Shown: positions 33,419 to 44,904, counted from the first letter of the stretch. The stretch is DNA of 64,000 bases from Adiantum capillus-veneris (GCA_014529385.2 CM043942.1:4802501-4866500); one strand, 5' to 3'. Translations and numbers: made by a program. The notes: generated from the letters alone by a model not told the origin.

Positions 33419-35975
33419 CACAAGAGCCTAAGTAGGTTTCCTACTAACACTCATGTGATGGTTGCTTGATTTAGTTTCGGCTAAAGAAAGCGTTTTTCTT
33501 AAGTGGATCCGGAAGAGGATATTCCGCGATCAAGTAGATAGCAAGGAAGAGTGTGTCTTGCCGAGGGTCAGCGACTAGATAGGTTTAGTTAGGATCTCTA
33601 GATTAGAGTAGTTGTTGGTGGTCGAGTGATTTGTGAGGTGATAAAAGCGTTTACTAGTCCGTGTGTGGCAGTGAAGCGTTTTTCTACTCATAGATGTAAA
33701 ACCCCATATGATTTGTAGGAGTAGCTTTAGGTAAGTGATCCGATTCTGATCTAGAGCTATTTATCATTGAATTATTTGCTAAAGTGCTTGATTGCATTTG
33801 AAATCACGAAAAAGTGTGCTTTTGAGGATAAAAATGTACTAAACAAGCTTTTGTGGATATTTTTGTATGACTGATTAATGCTGTGCATATAAAAGAGCAT
33901 TTGCAAGGGTTCTGTGAAGAAAACCTGCAATTCTGTAAACATAGACATCCTACGCGTAGGATGTCTCAAGGGGGTTCTGGAGACCAAATTTGAAAATTCT
34001 GACTGCACCAGTGTGTTCAGAAGGGGGGGTTTACCCTAAGTATACATTGAAACTAGAGTTTTGACCAACTCTTGACACCCAAAAGACCAAAGACGGAGTG
34101 TCAAAAACGCGAAAACAAGAAACTTAAGATTCTGAGCACAATTTTGCATAAAAACTGCTAGGAATGCTTGAAAAGTAGTGCTCAAGACTTGGGGAGGCCT
34201 GTGGATGATTTCTGCCAAAAATTTCATCAGTAGACATCCTATGCGTAGGATGTATCTAGGGCACTTTTGGCAAGGAATTTGGGAACACTGAGGTTACCAG
34301 TGGGTTCAGAGGGTAGGTTTTACCCTAGTAACATATTGACTTGGGTGTTTTTCCCTATTTTTGTTGACCAACAGCCAAAAGGCGGAGTCAGAGAACGTCA
34401 AATTTCAGCAAAGGCTTAATTGAGTGATTTTTGCATGTTTTTGCAATTGTGAAGCATACTTGCACGTGCTGAGAGCATAAGGAAGCATCAGGGACACTTC
34501 AGTCTCAAAAAATCAACAGTAGACATCCTACGCATAGGATGTCTACAGGGTGATCTGGTGGAAATTTTGAAATTCTGAGTTGACCAGTGCGTTCAGAAGG
34601 TAGGTTTTACCCTATTTTCACCTGGAAAGGGGAACTTTACCATATCTTGACAGGATAAGGCCAGATAGACTGAAATTTCCAGACATCCTACCCAAATTGT
34701 GCCAAGGCATTATTCCAAGACCAAAACCACAGGATGGCTGCGAAAGCATGATCTGCATGATATATTGAGTGACTGAGAGAGTTTTCATCTCATTTGGGTC
34801 AGTAAAAGGAAGATTGAGCAGACTTTAGCACTTCTGACTGAAAAAAGGCAAGAACAGCTAAAATTTGGGACTTTTGAAATCCAAACTCAAATCTAAGCAT
34901 ACCACTGGGTTACTGACATCAAGAGGAAGCCGTGGGACAAGTCTGGGGTCAAACAGTTCAAAAAGACATCCTACGCGTAGGATGCCTTCTGTGTGATTTT
35001 GGACTCTAAACAAACTTCTGAGCATACCATAGTGATCAACACCTTAAGGCGAGTCCGTGGTTCAAATTTGGGGCAATTCTGAGCAAAAAGACATCCTACG
35101 CGTAGGATGTCTACGGCATAATTTTGAAACCATAATTCTACTGTGACCATACCATGCTGTCATATAGGCTTAGATAAGCCTCCTAGGCAAATTTGGTCCA
35201 ATTTGGAGCTGATTTGACTTGGAAATTCATCAGAATAGACATCAGGCTTCTGGAAAAGATTCTTGATCATTTGACCAACCTATAGGTGTCAGAATCAAAA
35301 AGTAAAAATAGCCGTGAGTTCAGCACATCAAGGAGAAGCTGGGGTGAAAATTTCAAGTCATTCTGAGCAAAAAGACATCCTACGCGTAGGATGTCTCAAG
35401 GCCATTTTTAGGTCCAAATGAAATTCTGAGCATACCATTGTGTTGCTAGACTTAAGGGGAGTCTCTGGACTAAATTTTGTTAAATTCTGACCATATAGAC
35501 ATCCTACGCGTAGGATGTCTCTAGGCCAGTTTTAGGGTCCAACTGTACTTTTGACCATACAGGAGTGTTCACAGTGTCACAGAGATCCCAAATCTTCTTC
35601 TAAAATTGAATTTGGACTCATTTTGACCATTCTAAACTGCATTTCACTATTTTGGCCATAACTTTTACAAACGGTATCGGATCGGGAAAGTTTTTATATC
35701 AAAACGTAGCCTGAGAGCGGCTCTAGAGATCTTAGAGCAAAACTTGAACTAAATGTATGCCAACGGCAACCATTTAGTTTAACTTTGAAAAAAACGTCGT
35801 TTGAGGCCTCAAAATTCATCCGGAAGCCAGGGGTGTCTGAAAGTGACAATTTGAGAGAATTGTGACGAAACGGTTGCAGTTTTGGACATAGTTTCAACTT
35901 TTCCCTAACCAAAGCACTTGAACACAGTGGACTAAGTCTACTTCAACCAAGAAAAAGATCTTAAGCCTAGAAATC
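33419..35975 (+). other. Element 1 untranslated leader
   Basis: 2.5 kb without coding signal between the PBS and the gag ATG. The part from 33943 to 35560 is a diverged tandem array, each unit holding a palindrome, about 35 bases of spacer ending in 'ttctga(g/c)', then CATACCA or a related box. Units end with variants of 'gag(t)ccgtgg...aaatttgggg'. Confidence 0.75.
33943..35520. repeat. Element 1 palindrome array
   Basis: Seven 24-base palindromes with the core ACATCCTACGCGTAGGATGT: 33943-33966, 34232-34255, 34521-34544, 34964-34987, 35089-35112, 35373-35396 and 35497-35520. The first, fifth, sixth and seventh are perfect over 24 bases. The others have one to three changes. Partial copies begin at 34681 and about 35237. 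Spacings are 289, 289, 160+283, 125, 284 and 124. CATACCA or a variant starts about 35 bases after the end of each of the last four. Confidence 0.95.
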
Positions 35976-38600
35976 ATGTCTACCCTAGATTCAAACGCAG
36001 CTTACACAAGCTTGGAGATCCCGACGATAGAGGAATATCCTCCCACAATGGATCTTCCAAACTTGCAATCGATAAAGACCCATCTTGTTGAGAGAGTTTG
36101 GATGATTGGTCATGAGAGTGAAGGACTATATAGATACATTGACGACAATGAGGTCAATCTTTATAGGTGCTCAGATCCATACCTAGAAGAGATAACGGAT
36201 TACAAGCTCTTATATGTCTACACATACGGAGTCGACTGTCAATGGAGATCTATAGTTGTCGACAAGTATGGATGAGAATACAGAGTTGTAGAAAGCACAA
36301 ATCCACAGACTGTACTAGAAAGAGGTGGATATTTGGTCAATGAAGGACCACAAATGCCTCCACCAAACACGAGAATTCCTATAGGAATTCCAAGAAGAGA
36401 GCCACCAAGATTCCCTTCAAGAGCAATAATGAGAGAAGGATTGGGACAGTCTCTGGTTAGACTTGTAGACAATCGACGAGTTAGACCATCCCAAGTCCAG
36501 AAATGGGTAAACAAAAAATACTCCGGAGATGAAGATCCGAGAGATCACGTAACGGCTTTTAGAAGGGTGATTAGAGCAGAGGAAGTTTCAGATTTTGTGA
36601 CACAGTTTGCGGGATTTGGATTGACTCTAGAAGATGATGCAGCTACATGGTTCGACTCGGTGGAAAAATGGGATTTTGAAACCCTAGATGAGTTGTTTGA
36701 GGAGTTTATTGAAGAATTCTCGCCAAAAGGCATTGCTCACAACACGGTCTCGCAAATCCATAGATTCAAACAGAAAGAGAATGAATCACTACGCAAAGCA
36801 TCATTACGGCTCAAGAGATATGTTAAGCTCTGTCCAACAGCGGAATTACCTATGCAAGCACGACTGATACTGATCTTTATCCAGGGAATGAGACATGCGG
36901 GCCTTCAGAAGGATCTGCATATGATAAGGAGGACGACGCTAAATGAGTTGATCAAAGAAGCTCTTTATCTAGTGGATAACTGTGAGGCATACAAAGAAAA
37001 GGACTTACAGAGTCAAGGAGATGACACATCCTCTCAGCATAGTGTTTCACAGATAAGTGAGTCCATTGCCAAGCCAACGGCACCTATTGATCAAGAAAAG
37101 CATATCGACGACTTGGTCAAGAGGTTGATTCCTCTTGTAAGGTATGATTCGGGAGAGCCGAAGTGGTGTGAAATTGAGAGAAAATGGACGAACCATATGG
37201 AGGAAGAGTGCTATTATAGCATGGAAAATGCTAGGTAGAGGTATGTACAACCTGTTCCAAAAGCACCTACTCCACCTAGATACATTACGGGGAATGCGCC
37301 AAGACCAGTAGGAGTTTTAAGGCCACAGCTTGTCTTAGGACAACAACCTCCGCTGCCAGGTGCTAGAATGCCAATAGACATGAGATACATGCCAATGATG
37401 GAAGCATCAAATAAACCAACGCCAGTACCAACTACAATGTGGTATAGCAACCACAATGAGTACTACCCTTCGGAGCAACAAAATGTGAGAGAAACACATG
37501 GAGTGGTGAGGCCGGTACAACCTCCACCTCCTGGGTTTCAGTCGAAAGAAAGAAGGTATGAAATGGACGAAAGGACATTGCGATTCATTGCAAATAGCGG
37601 CTTATCTAGGTCAAAGCTTGCTTATAGCCAAGAGGAAATGCTAAAAGAATCTCCTCAACCAGAGACAGATTGTCACAAAAGTCGTGACAACCACTTGGTC
37701 AAACAATGTCCTCATACGGAGATCACTGAAGTAAATGCTTATTTTCTTGAGTGTGGCATCACTCACTTGATCCACGATTGCCCGAAAAACCCAAAAAAAA
37801 TCAGGAAAATCACGACAAATGTATCAGGGATTGTTCAGCTCCCTAGTAGCTCAGAGAATGAAAATGTCATACCAGTTCAAGTGGTTACGAGAGCACAAGC
37901 TCAAAAGAAAGATGATGAGTATCCAGAGACCAAAAACACGAAAAGTGACACAAGTCCAAAGACAGATGATGGACCAAAGACAGACGCACCTAGTCAGAAA
38001 ACCAAGAGCAAACGAAATAGTTGGAAAGCTAGAAAGACTAGGATGAAAGCACACAGGGAACGAGAGCAAAAATCCCTAGTTGAGAAGCTTACCGAAGCTG
38101 AGGAGAAGATAAAACAACATGAGGAAAAGGAGGCACCTTCTCTTACACAGATGGTTAAACCTCTAGAAGAACCATCCACGGATGAGAAACCGAGAAGTGC
38201 TAGTTCAGGAGGATTTGTGTTGGCAGAGAAGGTTAATGAGGCATTAGATGCCTTCTTGAAAGCCTATGATGTGAAGCTCAAAAACAACCAAACCCAAGAA
38301 CACAGGTGAATGACATATCCCTATGCGGAACTAGAAAAGCAAAAAATTGAAATGTGCCAGAAAATGATTCAAACAGCCCAAGCTTTACTAGAACCACCAG
38401 TTGCAAAACCTGAGGATGTGATCCGTGTCATGCCTACACAAGTAATCCCACCAAACCAGGAACTAAAAGAGCCAGATTCTAATCATGAGCACATACCAAA
38501 CCTCAAAGACCCAGCATTAGAACCAAGGATAGTACTGAATACCATGGATAACTCTTCCGAGGGATTTCACCAAGCTATACCTGAGATTGTAAAGAGATAG
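35976..38600 (+). pseudogene. Element 1 Gag (broken by in-frame stops)
   Basis: One frame from ATG 35976 to 38600, interrupted by stops at 36274 (TGA), 37236 (TAG) and 38307 (TGA). The N-terminal region (IPTIEEYPPTMDLPNLQ) resembles family A. The Gag core is at 36480-36990: VQKWVNKKYSGDEDPRDHV, FVTQFAGFGLTLEDDAATWF, GIAHNTVSQIHRFKQKENES. KWTNHMEEECYY (37185-37220) matches family A. Unusual half-knuckles lie near 37670-37790: CHKSRDNHLVKQCP and FLECGITHLIHDCP. A charged, probably coiled-coil region follows (37990-38140). It would bind and package the element RNA. The ATG at 35976 is the first in a clean frame after the leader. Confidence 0.85.
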
Positions 38601-38734
38601 ATGGTCTTGATGAATTGTGGAAACAAGTCAGAGAGGCCAATGAAGCCGATGACCTAAGAAGACGAGTAGACAATACTGGTGATGAATGAGGAGTGTTTCT
38701 ACCACCAATAGAGGAATTTGAGACTTGATCTCAA

Positions 38735-40038
38735 ATGAATCTAGACGTGCAATCGTATTGGGGCGAGAAAATATCTGTACAATCTATGGATAGGCAACCC
38801 CATTCACTAAGAACACTACCGTCCTACATGGGAGAGTACGAGACCAAGTCAGATGTGGTTGCAGTCCCATCACAGAGACTGTCTCCCCACAAGGCCATTG
38901 ATTCAAAGGGGCTAGTAGATATTCTATCTACCCCAGTCACCTGTACAATAATGTTAGCCGAGTTGCTGAGAATTAGACCAAACATGTGGGCTAATGTGGG
39001 TAAATGTCTAGAGAAATTTGGTGTAAAAACCCCAATGACTCAAATCGAGGAAGGCATCAAAGAGCTTGAAATGCCTCAACTAAATACTAGGCCAGTGCCA
39101 TTAAACAAGGTAGGCGAGTATTACAAGGGAGAAGATGGAAACACCACACTTCCTTTGGAATTCAATGGTGTAAAAACCATGGCAATCCTTGACAGTGGAG
39201 CTGGTGTGGCCATTGCAACCAAAGAGGTTTGGAAAAAATGGGAAAAACCTGCTTGATATCCACACGAATGACCCTGCAACTTGCAAACGGACACAAGGAA
39301 AAGCCCCTAGGAATGCTAGAAAAAGTACTTGTTACTTCTTGTGGCATTGAATATAAACACACTTTTGCTATTGTTGACTTTGGCAAGAAGAACAACTATG
39401 ACATCATTCTGGGAAGACCATTCATGCGACAATTGAAAATGGTCCAAGATTGGGGTTATGGCCATATATACCTGAGACATATGGAAACCATAACAAAGGT
39501 AAACTTGAGGGACCATAGCTATAGGGATGTGACGAGAACACCGGTTGAGGAGTTTGATTCCGCCACAGTAGCAGGATCAAAACTTCCAGCTTTGTTAGGT
39601 AAGCCTAAAGACCTGTGGATGTGTGGAGCTTCACAATGTGGTAGCTTGAAATGTGAGGAATATACCCTAGAGCGGGTTATAGAGGACAGGGACTATATCC
39701 CAGAACCATTTCTTGAAGAAGAGTTAGAGCCTTTTGGATGGGAACACATCTTGGCTACTCTGGACATGTGGGCCGTGGAGGATGCTCCCACAACAAAGTT
39801 TTGTGATGAAAATGGCTATGATATTGTTCCTTATTTTGCAATGAGTGTAATCCAGGAAAACGAAGAGATCCAAACATCAACAAGCTCTCGAACTAAGGAG
39901 CAAACAAAGAAATATGGAGAATCAAAAGATGAAGAAGACGACGAGTTCTATGACTTTGTAGAACACTTTGAGCTTCACGAAGATCAACAACCCGGGAATC
40001 AATGTCATCGTTACACGAATAAAGTGCATCAAAAGTAG
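38735..40038 (+). pseudogene. Element 1 retropepsin-like protease and post-protease domain (broken)
   Basis: Protease: LPLEFNGVKTMAILDSGAGV at about 39150-39205 with the catalytic D-S-G. The frame shifts near 39230-39250 and continues as MTLQLANGHKEKPLGMLEKV and YDIILGRPFMRQLKMVQDWG (39265-39455). A post-protease domain follows (39600-39850; RDYIPEPFLEEELEPFGW, ILATLDMWAVEDAPTTKF) that is shared with family B, then an acidic tail (DEEDDEFYDFVEHFEL). No RT follows before element 2 begins at 40419. About 130 bases upstream of 38735 contain further stops. Frameshift and stops make it inactive. Confidence 0.75.
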
Positions 40039-40418
40039 ATTCCAAAGTCCTCGGTGAAGACACAACCACCACAAGCATCCTCATACATGGCTCCTAATAA
40101 GGAGGCAAAGACTCAGCTAGGGAGGAATACGACCAGAGCAACGAGCTAACAATGCTCTAATCAATGGGCTAGAAAAGTCCTCCAGGAAACTACCACCCAC
40201 GAGCAAACAGACAGTAACTTTCCACTACCAGCCAGAAAATCAAGGGAAAGTACAAGAAGTCAACCTTGCTGAGGATAGTAGCAATAGTGATGAATCTTAT
40301 GACATCCCCTATCATCAACTCAGGCCATCACTATCACCAACCCCTTCAGCAACAACCATGACAGGTCAAAAGAACAGGACAACAAGTCAAAGCCAAAAAG
40401 CTCGACAAATCTGGATAC

Positions 40419-40805
40419 TGTTGACAGGCATATCAGAGTACCAATTTAGTAGTTAGTCGGAAGTGCTTCATCAGATATAGTTAGTCGGATCATAGTTAGT
40501 TGTATATTGTTTAAATCAGATAATTAACAGTTATGATATATCAAGACTGAGGTTGTTATTACCAGTCTGTTTTGTATGATGGTTATAAGTCGATTCTGGG
40601 AGTTGTGATTGCGCAGTTGTATTCAGAGATGTTGTAGTTCTTCTTGATCAATGAAGCGCTCTTGTTATCTTAGTTCTGACTTATCAATTTCTTCTATCTC
40701 TTACTTTCAGTATGATGTTAGTACTTCTGTGTATTATTTCCTAGTTATGAGATGCTGAAAGAATTGTGATGCACTATGCATTTCCTGTGTTGATGAACCA
40801 CAACA
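40419..40805 (+). mobile_element. Element 2 5' LTR
   Basis: 387 bp, TGTTGACAGGCATATC to CCACAACA. The following 'catttggcgatcccgctgg' (40806-40824) is the likely primer site. I cannot assign its tRNA. Confidence 0.9.
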
Positions 40806-40903
40806 CATTTGGCGATCCCGCTGGTTTAGTTCTCGTGGTTGAGGACGTATGCAGTTATTAGGTATTATTCTTCGGTTCATGAATCTCATTTTGGTGATAA
40901 TGC

Positions 40904-41297
40904 ATGTCCGAGCGAGGTAGAAGACACTCTCATATATATTACACACGGGCTCAAGCCAGAGCAGGCAATGTAGATCCATTCCACTATGAGGATGTGATTG
41001 TAGATGAAGAAACTGATCTACCACCTCAAGAACGGCTGGTGAATTCTGGGGAGGAGGGTTCTGGAGCAGCAGAGGACAGGGCAGTGAGGCAACTTGTGGG
41101 GGAACTACTCTTGACAGGAGGACCTGCATGAAGTAGACGGCGACTCCAATTTGACCCATTGAGAGGATCTAGCAGGGCAAAGACCTGTAAGAATCCCAAA
41201 TCCCATCCCCATGGCTCAACCACCTCCTAATCCGCCAAATTCAGAGGGAAGCCCAAAGAGGATGCAGATTGTCATGTAGCACAATTTGAAACCCGCT
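40904..41297 (+). pseudogene. Element 2 Gag, N-terminal piece
   Basis: Opens MSERGRRHSHIYYTRAQARA, a basic start typical of gypsy Gag. A TGA lies at 41129-41131 and a second stop before 41297. One or more small shifts are likely, because a Pro-rich reading (IPMAQPPPNPPNSEG) appears in another frame at 41200-41245. It is cut by element 3 at 41298 and continues at 51972. The inserted length including one duplication, 10,674 bases, is a multiple of three, so the frame is kept across the insertion. Confidence 0.7.
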
Positions 41298-42847
41298 TGT
41301 AAGGTCTCTGACCCGATCACAAGAGCACCCTTGTACCACGAAATGAATACAATGGAATAAGTTACTATTTTTAGCAGTTTTCCAGATTCTGTCAGTGCCA
41401 TGATGTTTAGAATGTTATAAAGCTTCAAAATGTGAATTAAAATAATTTTTGTGAAAAATTTCCAAAAATAGTAAGTTTTTGGTCACCCGACCCGTCCAGT
41501 CTCGACCGTCTCGAAAATCTGCACCCGTACCCCGAATTTGAAAAAAAATGCATTTTCGGACCCGGGGGGCTGCTAAATATGGCAGGTACTCGGACCAATT
41601 CACCTTAGTTAGAGCTTCGTATGGCAATTTACGGCATCAAAATCCGATTCATATGACCCGTTTTAGCCTAGAACCAAATTTCCTAAAAATTGTGCGGGGA
41701 GGCACCGGGGGCCCGGGACTGTGTGGGAACAGGTCCCAGGCCACTCCAGATCAGCTTTAGCAGCTAGGGGGCGCCCTCTTTCTTGGTGGGAGTCTTGGGA
41801 AAGCTGCCAAGCCTGCAACTCAGTCTCAGAACCAGTTAACCAAGCCAACCTGACACTTGGTGGGCAGAGAACTGGACTTGCCATGCTTAACTGGAGAAGC
41901 TCCCAGATGCATTTAGCAACCCAGATCGATTTTCAGCCTGTAGGAGCCTATTTAAAGACCTGCATACACACACACACACACACTTATGATCACACACACA
42001 CACAATGCATACACACACACCCACACACATTGGGAAGGTGTTGCCGGATCACACACCTATTGAAGAAGAAGCAAGGAGGGAGGTGCTGCCGAATTTTCAT
42101 CTCAAGAAGCTCGATTAGATCAGAAAATTGAGAAGATTACCAGCTCTTAATCACGATAATGACAGTTTAATTAATGCTATCTGTAAATTCCTTTCTCTAC
42201 CATCAAAATTTCTCGTACATTATGCCTATTCCTAGTCGGAAATCTCTATGACTACTTTCTAAATTCTCCTTATTCATACTCTATTATGTAAATCATCATT
42301 CCAAAGCTGAATTATCAGCCATTCTTCACTCTCGATTAATGATTAGAGCATAATTATCAGATTCTTCTCTCTCTAGATAGCATAGTAATTAATCGGTAAG
42401 CTAGTATTTGTGCAGATTGAAGAGAATCACTATTGTAATCACTCATTAACATTATAGCTTGATTGAATTCATTTCTCTTATGTATTAAGACGTAATTAAG
42501 AAGAAATTAATCCGTCAATAAGTCTCTAAGAAATTTTTTTTCCTCACACATATGCATAGGGTAAATCTGCATCATCTAATTGCTAGGAAATAGTTTAATC
42601 ATACTTAATCCAATTCTTTGGTAATTCCAATTGTGAAATCCTAATTATTCTTAATCATGTAAGCCGAATAATTATCTTAGAGCCGGTTCCCATAGGATTA
42701 TGTGCCATCCTTAATGATTGCTTATGAAAGAAATCTAGACTCTCATATAGGAGGGATTAATTGATGTCACTAATCTACCCATTGGACTGTTATGATGCTT
42801 ATGAACCTTAGCTCTTTCTCCAAGCTAATCATTTAAAGTAGTGAGAA

Positions 42848-43018
42848 ATGGCCCCGATTAAGAAGACGTGCTTCGGTGGTGCCCATGATCGCGAAGCAGG
42901 AACGAGCAATGTCAACGAAAAGGGGAAGGCTCCCATGGACGATCAAATACCGGCCATCTCACGGGCCATCGATGAAGAAGTGGAAGAGGTAGATCATATT
43001 TTTATTCAAGTTGTTTAA
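42848..43018 (+). CDS. Short ORF inside element 3 LTR (56 codons)
   Basis: ATG in strong context (gaaATGG) opens MAPIKKTCFGGAHDREAG and ends after 56 residues. The same ORF is open in the other LTR (50745-50915) with only a few amino-acid changes. The N-terminus is basic and the C-terminus acidic (IDEEVEEVDH). GAG|GTAGAT at 42986-42994 could be a splice donor. It may be a leader exon of Gag or of the 171-codon ORF at 44172. The simplest acceptor (ttgcaag near 44180) does not give the right phase, so this is only a hypothesis. I do not recognise the protein. Confidence 0.4.
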   Translation: MAPIKKTCFGGAHDREAGTSNVNEKGKAPMDDQIPAISRAIDEEVEEVDHIFIQVV

Positions 43019-43281
43019 ATTAACATTGCATACGCTAGTTAGGAATGCTCATATCCCCAAACATGTTGGAGAAATCCGACGAAAACCTCGGCATTGAAAT
43101 CATTGTACATTAAGTTCTAAAGTAGGAAGGTAATGTCTGATGGGTATGCTGTTTGCAAGAGGAAAGAATGTTTGCTAGGGAAAATTTAGCTCGACATGTT
43201 CATTTTATTTCCAATGTTGAATCAGTCCTGACCCACCTACTGATCACAGGGGACAGAGTTCCTCGTTAAGGGCTCTTGAAT

Positions 43282-43396
43282 CCACGACTTGGTTTCTATG
43301 TGGTGGATACCCACGACTTGCTTTCTATGCGGTGGGAACCCACGTCTTGCTTTCTATGCGGTGGGAGTGTCCATGACATGCTTTCTATGCGGTGGA
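43282..43396. repeat. Minisatellite in element 3 5' LTR
   Basis: Four units of 29-31 bases with the core CTTGCTTTCTATGCGGTGG, starting at 43282, 43311, 43340 and 43371. The same four units occur at 51179-51293 in the 3' LTR. Confidence 0.9.
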
Positions 43397-44071
43397 CATA
43401 CCTAGTTGTATGGGCAGCTAGGCGACAACGGGAGGAGTGAACTCTCGCTGGAGGGGGGATGTTGTACCTCCAGAACATTGGAATTTTTATGAATAAGTTT
43501 GAGTAGAATTTTTACTAGAATTCTGTCTTGGTGTTGTTTACAATACTGTTTGAAGGGCTGTTTTAACGAACCATGTGATTCGGAACTAAACAAGGAATAT
43601 TTATGTTGAACAACCTTTGTGGTAGTAATTAGGTCACACGATGAAGTGTGAGTGTGGGGGTGGAAAGTGGGGGCTTGGCTCGGGTTGCCAATGCCTACGA
43701 GATGGGTGGTCCCGATTGGTCGGGAACTCTCTGTCCCCATTGTGCTTACTTCGATATTAGTAATACTCATTGCCCCGAAAGCGGTGAAATCTCTAGAGTA
43801 CGTGCCTCGGAAACATGGGGAAAAAGGCACTCGAGGTTTCTCTCCTCTTGGAAGGTGGGTCTTAGGATTGCTAGATAGTTAAGTACGCTTCCCCTGCGGG
43901 GTGGAGCTAGATCTCGTTGCTAGTAGGCTCAAACTCGACTCACTTTGTGATGAGAGATCGTCCGCTAGTTGAACCCTGAACCATTTTTGTTTGCTTCCGC
44001 TATAGATCTAGTGGCCACCAGGTTTACCATCAGATCCGTTGTTTGATACGATGGGGTGGGGACCTCACACC

Positions 44072-44083
44072 TGGTATCAGAGC
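44072..44083 (+). promoter_or_regulatory. Element 3 primer binding site
   Basis: TGGTATCAGAGC, an exact match to the initiator-Met tRNA 3' end complement, two bases after the LTR. Confidence 0.95.
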
Positions 44084-44171
44084 CTAGGTTAGGCTGGGAA
44101 AATAAAGTCGTATTGTTTGAACATATAAAAGGAACTGAAAGTATATAGATAGTTGATCGGAATTCCTTGCA

Positions 44172-44687
44172 TTGGTGTTGCAAGAAGACCCCGTGCTCGA
44201 ATATCGGAAGTTCCAAGTGTTTGAGCTTATTTATGAGCAAGCTCGAAGATCCCCAGTTTACCAGTTCAGGCGAGATGTCATGGAGATACTGTTGAAGGCT
44301 TATACGCCACACTCCACTCGCATTGATAAAGGATGGGAACTTGATTGGATATTTCCAGGAGGGGTTTACTACATCAACGCTCGGAAGCTAGGATGCCTGG
44401 CTACCGACTTGAAGAAGATACGTTGGGGAGAAGAGTTGAGAGTGATAGAGATATTCTACTTGGTGCCCACACGATTGGACCAGACTGTTTCGGGCAACTC
44501 CAACCAAACCATCAACGACTGGCTCTTGGAGAAGGTCACCAATGTGATTCCAGCAAACCGAGTCAAAACCTTTGGATTACTGAAAGCGGAACTCCGGCCC
44601 GATATCTTAGTTTATTATCCCCTCAAGAATGTGTATAAGAACTATTACACGAATGAAGTAGTGCATCATGTCAATACCATTTCCTAG
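44172..44687 (+). CDS. Extra ORF upstream of element 3 gag (about 171 codons)
   Basis: Open from 44172 (TTG; the first ATG in frame is 44280, MEILLKAYTPHSTRIDKGW) to a stop at 44685. It lies between the primer site and gag, where most chromoviruses have only a leader. The sequence is compositionally normal, with hydrophobic and charged residues mixed (DWIFPGGVYYINARKLG; ELRVIEIFYLVPTRLDQ; LLKAELRPDILVYYPLK), and is unbroken even though Gag-Pol has stops. No transmembrane segment, zinc finger or known domain is recognised. It may be a captured host sequence or an accessory protein; translation is unproven. Confidence 0.55.
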   Translation: MVLQEDPVLEYRKFQVFELIYEQARRSPVYQFRRDVMEILLKAYTPHSTRIDKGWELDWIFPGGVYYINARKLGCLATDLKKIRWGEELRVIEIFYLVPTRLDQTVSGNSNQTINDWLLEKVTNVIPANRVKTFGLLKAELRPDILVYYPLKNVYKNYYTNEVVHHVNTIS

Positions 44688-44904
44688 ACGTGTGTTATAC
44701 GCAATCCATAAAGCCATGTAATAAGCGGTCATCAGTCATTCTAAACCTTGAGGAGTTTCGATTGTAATAAATTTCCACCAATAAAGTGCTTTTTGTCTCT
44801 GAATCTCTGTCTCTTGATAAAGTGGAATTTTGAATCTTATTAAAGTCTCGTGTCTATCTTGAAATTCAAGTAATGGTATCAAGAATTTCGTATAACCCAT
44901 GTAG

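Larger units (their letters stand above)
41298..44069 (+). mobile_element. Element 3 5' LTR
   Basis: 2772 bp, TGTAAGGTCTCTGACCC to GGGGACCTCACA. CCTATTTAAAGACC (about 41946-41959) is the likely TATA region and is followed by (CA)n to about 42030. It contains the 56-codon ORF at 42848-43018 and the four-unit minisatellite at 43282-43396. Confidence 0.95.

Noticed and set aside
33943-35520. CRISPR-like array
   Set aside because: Repeats are palindromic with spacers of 100-265 bases that are themselves diverged repeats. The context is a plant retroelement leader, with no cas genes.
43648-43882. 76-codon ORFs in the element 3 LTR (also 51545-51779), in two overlapping frames
   Set aside because: Two frames are open over the same bases with no clear start context. 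Presence in both LTRs only reflects LTR identity.
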